DNA of 64,000 bases. Origin: Morinoia aosen. Lineage: Eukaryota; Arthropoda; Malacostraca; Amphipoda; Talitridae. The translations under genes were made by a program, and so were the position numbers. The stretch covers positions 67,842,392-67,906,391 of the forward strand of contig CM059559.1 in the NCBI GenBank assembly GCA_030386875.1. The letters run 5' to 3'. The notes beneath the pieces are model-generated. The model was not told the DNA's origin. It saw only the letters and a program-made list of their open reading frames with translations, and made no database searches. Positions within the stretch are counted from its first letter, which is position 1; every line of letters starts with the position of its first letter. Positions 55,545 through 64,000 of this stretch are shown here, in pieces.

Positions 55545-57654
55545 TTAGGTATTCGTAGTAAAAGCACGTTCATAAATTTTTTCCAGGGCAGATATCTACA
55601 TTAGTTTTGAATGGAAAAAATTGACCGTCAGCAAATTTTTTTTTGTTTAATTTTGCAGTGATTTTTTGAAAAAATTAAAGTCCACTAATAATATTACAGG
55701 GAATATCAATTTCAAACTCGAAAAATCATGTGTCGAGATGAATTGTTCAGTCATGAATTGTAACATTTTTATTAAAGCAAATCAAATCTATACTATAATA
55801 AGAGCCGCGTCCGTCCGTCCGTCCGTCCGAAGCCAGTCCGTCCGTCCGAATCTGTGATACGAGCTCCAGCCCTATATATTTTGACGGGCCGTGTTCACGC
55901 GGCCTCATCAACTCTCGAGAGATTGTATTTTGTATTTCTTACGGCCTTTCCCTCATTACGCCCTCGTTTTCATTTCAAATAAATAAATAAAGAGAGGTGG
56001 ACTAGTTCTTATATAAAATGGCACCGCAAACTTCATCAATCAAAATCGAGAAATTGTACTAGCTGAATTGTTCATTCTTGGATTTTGTTCACATTTCTTA
56101 GAAACAAATTCAATTCCTTATATATGATGAAATGACAGCGCTAACTTCAATATTCACATCTGAAACATCATGGTTCTATAAAAATGAACTATGAAGAATG
56201 AATTTACCCTTGAAATGCATGAAAATTTTTTAACAATTCACTTCCAATTCGCTCAAATTCATATATAATAGTTGTGAATACATGTTTATGCATTTTAGGG
56301 TGTATATTTGTCCTTCATCGTACATTTCTATTGTTTAATGACAAAACATTGATAAAATAAATTATACTAACAAACCTCATCCATAATGTGAAGACTGATA
56401 AACCCTCAAAATGAAGGTCAAGAAAATAAATTATGTAATAGGAAACAAAATCTTACCAGGGAATAATTGTACTGATGGATTTCTTAGGCGGTATTTCAAA
56501 TTAAAATGCTTACGTAAATATATTTAATAGCATAAGTACCACAAAGCAACAAAATGAATTACAAGAAAAAGAATTAAAAGATATCCTATTCTTTCAGCGC
56601 AAACGAGAAATGGCGCAATCATAGTCATCATTACCGTCGAAAGGTTTACATATGAATAAGAACTAGAACTCTGTATAATAATCTTGCACGATTTCCCGCG
56701 ACTTATCACTTCTCATCACAAACGCCGTGCTTATGAGAGAATTATTGTATTGAAATCAGGTTATTGTTCATGGTTTCAGAACTAAAATGGGCTACAGTTC
56801 AACAGAAAGTAATGAAGAGAAATTAACCAGCCATATCGTTTTAACCTTTTAACCGGCAGCGCATGAGAACTATGTTCAGTTTTACTGTCTCTAGTTAATA
56901 TGGACAGTGAAAAGCTCGTCTTGTTAATTATCCCTATCTTTCACTTAGATTCACTAATACTGCGAATTGAATGATGTTCCTAGAAATATACAGGAGCACA
57001 ATTAACACCAAATCAGATCACGTCTTGAGCAGAACTACCTAAGTAACGGTCACGGAAGACGGAGCGTCGGAGCACGGAAGTTCGAATAGGAGCGCCACAA
57101 CGTCTGAGAGGAGGGGTAGTTGCCAGATGTACGTTCTTTCGAAATCGAACCGTCCAAACTTTTCCAAATAGTTACATGTGTGTGTATCAATTTATTCATT
57201 GGTGTGTTCTGTCCTCCAGTATTATTAAACGAAAGCATTTTAAATCGTACCACACTCATGTATAGAATTTGATAATCATAATTTTTTGTTCAAAGAGATT
57301 ATCAGGAAATATTTCATGGGCAATGATTACCCTATCGGTTATCAAAAATGTTTAAAATGAGCAATACAACTGAATAAGACACACCTAAGTCTTGAAAAGG
57401 CGAACGTTAGATTTTTTAGCACAAGGAGTTTCTTTTACCTCAGCTTGACCCTGAGTATACTACAAATAGTAACGTATGTATTTTTGACCATCAATCAAAT
57501 AATAGTTAAATTTCGGACTAATCTTATGTGTAAACGGGTAATTGGTTTTATAAATGCAGAATTTAATATGTGCTCTGAAAGGTATCTTTGACATTTATAA
57601 CAACAATTTTAATATATAAATATACACAATATTTTCTTAAAAGCCTTTCATAAG
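55545..57654. other. AT-rich intergenic with (CCGT)n microsatellite
   Basis: CCGTCCGTCCGTCCGT at about 55808-55848, preceded by TATACTATAATAAGAG, a combination often seen at insect Helitron-type ends, though no Helitron is otherwise visible. No gene recognised in the remainder. Confidence 0.45.
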
Positions 57655-57885
57655 CAAGTACGTTGCATACACACGTGGCTCCCATGTGGAAAAAATTTAC
57701 TTGAATGCAATGTGGTAGCTGATAGGAAATCACACGTGGACCCCACGTATCAAATCCAGCATGCAATGTACTGATGTGGCTATGAAGAGTATATTCAGTG
57801 GTAAATCCATTTTGCCAACTAAAATCCACATAACCAGCATCTAACCACGTGGCTTCCATGTGACATTGTATGTAGGGATGACACC
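57655..57885 (-). repeat. E-box-rich dispersed repeat R4, copy 2
   Basis: The reverse strand begins CATCCCTACATACAATGTCA CATGG, matching the start of copy 1 at 52500. CACGTGG and CACATGG words recur. Confidence 0.7.
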
Positions 57886-58568
57886 TATTCACGACGCAGA
57901 GTATAACATTTTAAGTTAATACCTAGCCACGCCGCACCTTATCGAGAGGCTCGCAAAAACTAACTGACTCTTGTATTTTCGTGCTAGCCAAAGTGTTCTT
58001 TTGGGGCTACCCTCTTTCCAATCATGACCAATGGTACCTCTCGTGCACTTCTAAAGAATCGCCTACTCTGTCCCATTGGCTGTTCTCGAGATTGCACGCA
58101 TCCTATTCGCTGCGAGGTAATCTTGAAGTCAAAACCCGTTGGCGAGCAGGCTTCCCACGCCTCTGCCCTCTACCCCTACCCTTGACTGGGCCTATGGTCA
58201 ATAAATTTTGCCGTTGTGTTAACACAACACTACCCTTCTTGTTCGAGCTCTCGAGGTCTGATTACAAAGCAAAACATTAGCCCCAGGTCGAGTGCCCGCT
58301 TCGCTTACACGATACATAAATCTATGTTGAATGTAAACATTCAGGCCTACACACATGTTAGCGCGACCCACTCGTACCGTTGGAATGCGCCTGAACACAG
58401 TTTATAAATTCACAATTTTAGTTCAAGCAAAGAAAATAAAATGCGCACAAAATTCGTTACACACAATTAAAGGATTTATTACACATGACTAAATTTTTCC
58501 TAAATTTTTATTTTCAATTCGCAAAAATTGGTTATTCTTGACAGATTCTTAACAGATTCTTGGCACAT
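57886..58568. other. Intergenic
   Basis: Less AT-rich at 57920-58260; no gene recognised. Confidence 0.45.
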
Positions 58569-58860
58569 ACAAAACTATATAAATTACCTCAAAATGCTAC
58601 CCCTTCTACAATTTACATCTTAGAAGCTTGATTTTGGTCTCATTCGACGCGGGAAGGCAGTGGAAACAGAGTAGGGAGTGAAATTTCATTCGAACTTCAA
58701 ATTAGATTTTATAGTGAAAAATTTGATATTTTTTGAAAAAAATATTCTTACCAAAATATACATATAAAAAATTTTATTCAAAATTTATAAAAACGCTCAA
58801 TTTTTGAGATGCCGGAGGTTTTCTACGTCGAATGAGACCAAAATCAAACTGCACTGCAGC
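58569..58860. repeat. Dispersed repeat R3, empty-site copy, with hairpin
   Basis: AAACTATATAAATTACCTC through TTAG (58620-58623) and AAGCTTGATTTTGGTCTC matches both flanks of the piggyBac-like element with no insertion. ATTTTGGTCTCATTCGACG at about 58632 recurs inverted at about 58830-58850, giving a 230-bp hairpin-capable unit. Confidence 0.75.
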
Positions 58861-58989
58861 TTGCTACAGTCTAAGATCTCTGAACGTCGATGAAATCATC
58901 AAATAGAAATGACACAAATATATACTGCAAAAAGAACCAATCAGAATGGTTGTCCTTGGCCTCCCGGTTCCCCCGATGGCAACACTCAC

Positions 58990-59028
58990 CGCGACCAGCA
59001 GGGCGGTACACACAACGGGCGTCTTCAT
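58990..59028 (-). CDS. Candidate first exon encoding a signal peptide (exon D)
   Basis: The minus-strand ATG at 59026-59028, in fair Kozak-like context (GATGCCATGA), begins MKTPVVCTALLVA, followed exactly by GTGAGT, a consensus splice donor. Read through, the frame continues VSVAIGG, so the peptide has a basic start, a hydrophobic core and small residues, like a secretion signal. No acceptor exon is identified. The nearest same-strand cysteine-rich candidates are at 44.4 kb and beyond. It may instead be chance. Confidence 0.35.
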
Positions 59029-61669
59029 GGCATCAGATTTGTGCAAGTTCTGGGTGAATGTTGTGATAGAACTTTTACAAATTCTCTGTGAAAGTTGTAT
59101 ATTAAATTTGGGTGAATCCTGCAAAAATATTACGAGAGACCAAGAGTGGTGAAAAAAAAGTAAAAACTTAAGCAGAAATATTTTGATAGAACATGCGCAA
59201 AATATGTTTAACTATTATCTTAACAATATACAGTTCATGACAGAAAATTTATTTAGGAACCTGTGAAATTATTCTGAATTTTTTGATGGGACAAGATTAA
59301 TTTTTTTTAAATATTCTAGAAAACCTGTACAAATTGACGTAAATGTTTTAAGAGAGAACGCACACACACTATTCGTAAACAAAATGACAGAATACTCATA
59401 AATTATTTATTAGTGTTATGAGAGCAAAAACCATAAAATAAATTCAAACATTATAGGAGTATATGCTCGTACAACGTGTAAATTGGATAAAAAACAAATG
59501 TAATTGAAGAAAAATATGATAATAAAACAAACGGAAAGTACAAAGATATTGAGTGAATTAGCATTTGATACCGCATTTATTATTGTAGATGCCGTTGAAA
59601 AACCAGGCAAAATTTTTAAAAAAATATGACGCCAGAGCAAGTACGAACAACTCAAAATGTGACACCACAACAGGTACCATTAATACGTAAATGTTATTTT
59701 AGGAAATATACAATTAATAGTTAAATAAATAATTAATAACAGCTTTCACATATACTAGCTTTGAACACATAAAAAACTTTGAAAGAACAGGGAGAAATTA
59801 TTGGTTAACACAAAAAACGGCGTGAATCATGTCTTAATTTCCTGGAAAGCATAAAAATAACTTTATCAAATGCACTACGATGCAGCGCTAACAGATGAAA
59901 CACATACAATTTTCACTTAATACGAGAGTTAAACTTTTGCTCACAATTTGTTAACTTTCTGCTAAGACGGTACAGAACGCCGTTAGTTTAAATAAGTGCT
60001 AAAACTTGTAATTTTTTGAACAATAATTTTACATCTCATAAAAATTATAATTATAAAACTTGGTCCCAAATTATTCAGTTCTGCAGCAATGGGCAAATAA
60101 CAAATTAGACTCAATATCTCCTCAACTATTTTTGTAGACCAAGCGATAAATTTATTGTCGGTTTTCATACTAAATTCAACGTTTCTTTTTAGATATAATT
60201 TAACTATGATTTTCATGAACAACCTGGAGTTGATTTTTTTATATATTTGAAGGGGATCAACCCAGCAATTTTGCTCAAGTATCAATTTTTCAATTTTTGC
60301 TTAAAAAGGGCCTACATCCTTAAGAGGGGTCTAGAGGGGGCCAAAAATCATTAATATTTTACCCCGATACAAATAGAAAATAAAAAAGAAATAATCTGGC
60401 TCAATTAGTTTGCTAGAAATGTTTTAAGGACTCCAAAACTGTTTTTGGTTTTGTTCAAGCATGAAAGCTCATTGACTTTTATTCTTTTGAAATTTCCGAT
60501 AAAATGTCATAAAAAACTAATATTTCGAATATTCTTAAAAAAAACTAACGCCAAAATCGTAATAATTACATGAGTAAATTATGATTTTTTTTCAAAAATT
60601 ACATATACTCGCCAAATTTCAGAACAATCGGATCAAAAATTAAAAATCACGGGGATTTACGATTTACCGTTGATTTTTAGATACAATTTAACATTGAGTT
60701 GTAGGTATAATTTAAAGTTAATTTTGTAACAAAATTCCTCTCTGATTTTTAGATATAATTTAAAGTCTATTTTAGATATACCTTAAAGTTAAATTCTGGA
60801 TATAATTTATGTCTGATTTTCTAAACATACCGTGATTTTTCGTTCGTTTCCATCGGAATTATTTTTGGATACGGAAGATTATTGGTGATAAAATATTCAT
60901 TCTATTTTGCTCCAAAAACCATCAAAATCGATGCCAAGGCGAGATAAAAAAAAACTTGCCTGCGCATGAAACTTCACTTCACCAGAACACTCAAAGACAC
61001 GACGGTTAAAGTTCAATTGCTTTTTAGACTTTTATTGACACTCAAAACCAGTTACCACAATATTAATTGGCAAACTAATATGTACTCAATTGTATCGGTA
61101 AAGGGTCATCCAGTGTATAACATGCAAAATAACTTAAAAGGTTGTCGAAAGTCGATCATAAATATAATGTTCTTGTCACCAGAAACTTCGATGTCTGCTT
61201 TTTCCAGCGCTGCGGAGACACAATTGTTGGAAAGCAAGCCTTCGTATCGAGTAATTAATGAGCGCAAAACAGTCTCACAAATTGTTAATGACGAGGCCAC
61301 TCACAAAACATCGATTAACACGTTGACCGCGATGGGTTAACTGAAGTTCAATATTAAACGCAAATTTCAAGTCAAAAGTTGCAAGCAATTTTATAAATTC
61401 CAAACATTAACTTGGTCCATCCGACACCAGAAATTTCAAAAGTTTATTAAAAGTTTTCAAACGACCCATCGAGGGGTCGTATCGCAGCAGGAAGAGCTTA
61501 AGCACTACCCACCGACGGGTCGCATCGCAAACAACTTGTTAACATTACAAAATTCACTTCCCCGCACCGCTCTCCAAATCCTCCAGAAACTAACAAGTCC
61601 ACTCCAGTGCGGCCTGAGGACACAGTCGGACCGCAGCTCCACGCATGACTGACACAGCGTCCGCAGCAC
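59029..61669. other. AT-rich intergenic
   Basis: No gene recognised. A frame at 60966-61340 (plus, 124 codons) is the longest here but starts with no support and matches nothing I know. Confidence 0.5.
60660..60830. repeat. Degenerate GATATAATTTAAAGT repeats
   Basis: Five or six diverged copies of (A/T)GATATAATTTAAAGTT, spaced 25-40 bp. Confidence 0.6.
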
Positions 61670-61674
61670 TGGCG

Positions 61675-62115
61675 GTGCTGCCTTTTTTAACGGGGGCCCC
61701 TCCTCCTAGGGAGGGTGTAATACTGGGAGGGGGGGTGTTGGGGGAATTGGGGGGACACTGACAGCATGGACGACATTCACTAGTTTATTTAACTTAACGG
61801 AAGCCCTTCTGGGGGTGGGGGGGAGTATTATTTGGGGGGGGGGGGGGGTGATGGAAGTGTATTATTGGGGGGGGTGTTGTTGGGTATTGGAGGTGTAATA
61901 TTGTGAGGGGGAATTGGGGGACACTCTCATCATTGACGGCATTGACTGGTTTATTTATTTTTTCCCAGACTGGACTACTTCATTCAAAACTGGGGGACCT
62001 CCCAAAATGGGTGGGGTTAGGGGGTAGGGGAGGGGGGGCTTAACACCATCACTATTGATGGCATTGTTTTATTTATCTAACCTAACCAGGTGCGTCCCCT
62101 TGGTGGGGGGGGTAT
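61675..62115. repeat. G-rich degenerate repeat of about 110-150 bp
   Basis: Three or four diverged units, each with G-runs of 4-13, a GGGGACACT-type word, GACGGCATTGACTGGTTTAT-like sequence and TTTATTTA. Strongly strand-asymmetric G content. Confidence 0.7.
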
Positions 62116-63134
62116 TTGGGGGACAGCAGACGTGTGTTCATACTGTTGCGTCGCTCAAAAGATAACCTGATTAAATGTAGGCCATTCAATAGCTTTCCAT
62201 GCTCCGTTTTTACGATCTGTAAACTTTTGTGTTCGTTGAAGGACGTGAATTTTCCAATAGTTAAAAAGATTATTCGAATACAGAGTGGGCGTACGTCGCT
62301 CGAAATGAATATCTATTCCAAGCACGAACCGCTGGCAGCCCTTCCATGTATATTAGGGTGGCCAGTACGCATAAGGTAGAGTTTTTTTTCACAGAATTTT
62401 CTTGACGGGACCCCCTAAAAAGGTGAGGTTGATAGAACAAATGATACTGGTAAAGTTTCAGACCATTTGAACATCGTTAACCCGTGCCCCAACGGCCTCA
62501 AAGTTCTGAAAAATGGCATTTTTTGCAAAAAATCGCGATTTTTCCGCTCCAGTGCAAACTGTGTCAATTATAAAGTAATAAATAGTACATTTATAGATAG
62601 CAAATTTTATTTTCTTTAATTTATGTTCACATACAAATCGTTATACAGCGAACGGCTTCCGCGTAATTTTAATTACCGCGCGTCAGGTCGAGTTTAGTAC
62701 CCTTAATACGAGACCTTGCTAAAAAATAGTAAAACTCATGAATATTTCACCTGATATTGAAAAGGCTCGGCAAAATATGGTAGATTTGATATTACTATGA
62801 CCTTTACCTTTTCTTATGTAAAAAAATATTCTAAAAATACTCTCATTTTACCTGGATATTGCAATATTAGGTACCTACATAATAGAACTAAATAAGAACA
62901 CATAACTTGAATCCCTTTGTGCAGGTTCAAGCCAGGGTTGTTTTTTCTCAAACTATCTTACCATAAACCAGTATTTTCGATAGTATGTGAAAAAATCGAC
63001 CCTCAGTAAACATTTAGCGTCCACATGATTCCAAGTATTCACATTGTTCTGTTATAATATTATCATCGTGTACTTATGAGAAATAAAACAATACCGATAT
63101 TGTCCTACTTAACATCAATGTTTTTATTATTACC
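62116..63134. other. Intergenic
   Basis: No gene recognised. GGGACCCCCTAAAAAGG at 62408 and TTTTTTGCAAAAAATCGCG at 62519 are simple local features. Confidence 0.5.
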
Positions 63135-63943
63135 TGTAGGCGCCGAAGCGTCTCGGCCGCCTACTGGGCCCCGAACATAAACTGCCTTCTAGGGCAGGAC
63201 TCAAGGGGCGACGTTTTTCGTTTACCGCACGTTACACATGTCTTAATTTGCTACCATGGATCTCAAAACGCAGATTAATTCGAGAGTATAAGCAAGTGGT
63301 TGCAAATTTTATTGGCATGTCTGAAAGAAAAAACACACAAATCATTTAATTGCAAAAATGAAGAAATATACGAATAGGCTGAGAAGGAACTACACAATTA
63401 CACTAGTCATTTGAAAAGGTACAATTTCACATAGACAAAAATTTAACATTATCGACTGCACAAAGCATTAAATACTTCATTTCAGGTTCATCCTAATTAT
63501 TGACTAAAGATACAAAAATCACACATGAACAGCAACTGTTTATCGACTGAATTATCGAGCAATGTGCCACGCAGCCGTATAACACAGTAACGCAACAGGA
63601 GACTGATAGGAGACTCCAGTCAGTAACGCTCGGGATGCTAATCACCCACTCATAACGATAACTACACCAATTCAGGTACAATCAGCTTAAAATATTTCAC
63701 CACTATCTTACGAATAAAGTTTCTTCTACCGAGATACATCTCAATGCTCCTGCTAAATACAAACAAATGGGAAGAAGGAAAATACTTTTCAGATACACAT
63801 AACCTATCGGTAACGAGGACAACGAAGGTAACAAACAAAGCGGGAGCAGCGGGGCACACCGTCAACAGCCGTCTTTGACCGCGCTATAGCTCGCGCTGCG
63901 ATGTACATGACATGGCACCCGGAGCGGGCAATCGGCGGTTACA
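63135..63943 (-). repeat. LTR of a Ty3/gypsy-like retrotransposon
   Basis: On the minus strand the 809-bp segment begins TGTAACCGCCG at 63943 and ends GGCGCCTACA at 63135, i.e. TGTA...TACA ends as required for an LTR. Directly before it is a polypurine tract. CCAATAAAATTT near 63310 (minus) could be a polyadenylation signal. The orientation and tract make this the 3' LTR, whose body would extend past the right edge of the window. Confidence 0.6.
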
Positions 63944-63951
63944 TTCCCCCC
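63944..63951 (-). promoter_or_regulatory. Polypurine tract next to 3' LTR
   Basis: Minus-strand GGGGGGAA immediately before TGTAACCG, the plus-strand-synthesis primer expected in LTR retrotransposons. Confidence 0.6.
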
Positions 63952-64000
63952 AAAATTTATCAGTACAGGTATGAAAATTTTACACAAAGAAGTTCAAATC

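Noticed and set aside
60966..61340. 124-codon plus-strand frame
   Set aside because: No recognisable motif or splice context, biased start region; kept only as a note.

Overview
The window reads as non-coding, repeat-rich insect genomic DNA. The evidence is the set of arthropod-type mobile elements, the AT-rich intergenic sequence and candidate GT/AG splice sites; no bacterial operon or ribosome-binding-site logic is present. A hemimetabolous insect is a guess from the overall repeat style. Family names come from motifs I can read plus remembered family knowledge. No database search was run.

Layout. 1-7 kb: minisatellites, a complete rosa-like DD41D mariner element (1229-2718) and a long dispersed repeat (R1) carrying a hAT-like insertion. 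7-16 kb: five minisatellites, a Tc1 remnant, a second R1 copy, and two minus-strand fragments encoding a similar cysteine-rich peptide (9.0 and 15.7 kb). 16-26 kb: two Mutator-like (MULE) copies in inverted orientation around a decayed Tc1-like element. The right-hand MULE has an intact 589-residue transposase; the left-hand one is frameshifted. 26-34 kb: large tandem arrays of 36-bp, 22-bp (about 126 copies) and 28-bp (about 76 copies) units, two of them with higher-order structure. 35-42.2 kb: a decayed minus-strand gene cluster that I read as Polinton/adintovirus-like (penton-like, hexon-like, adenain-type-protease-like). It is interrupted by a nearly complete non-LTR retrotransposon and by a 112-bp palindromic MITE.

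42-49 kb: a Penelope-like tail fragment, a third R1 copy, a third cysteine-rich exon-like segment, a second almost identical DD41D element in the opposite orientation (46048-47536), and a tRNA-derived SINE. 49-59 kb: a decayed piggyBac-like element with TTAG duplications and an identifiable empty paralogous site, an inverted pair of E-box-rich repeats (R4), a double-palindrome foldback element related to the MULEs, and a signal-peptide-like first exon (59.0 kb, minus). 59-64 kb: AT-rich sequence, a G-rich repeat block, and a minus-strand LTR with its polypurine tract at the right edge.

There is no complete host gene. The only possible host coding signals are four minus-strand exon-like segments (59.03, 44.4, 15.7 and 9.1 kb) that together suggest secreted, cysteine-rich peptide genes; this is inference. 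Most long open frames elsewhere are minisatellites, whose units contain no stop codons, and are not genes.
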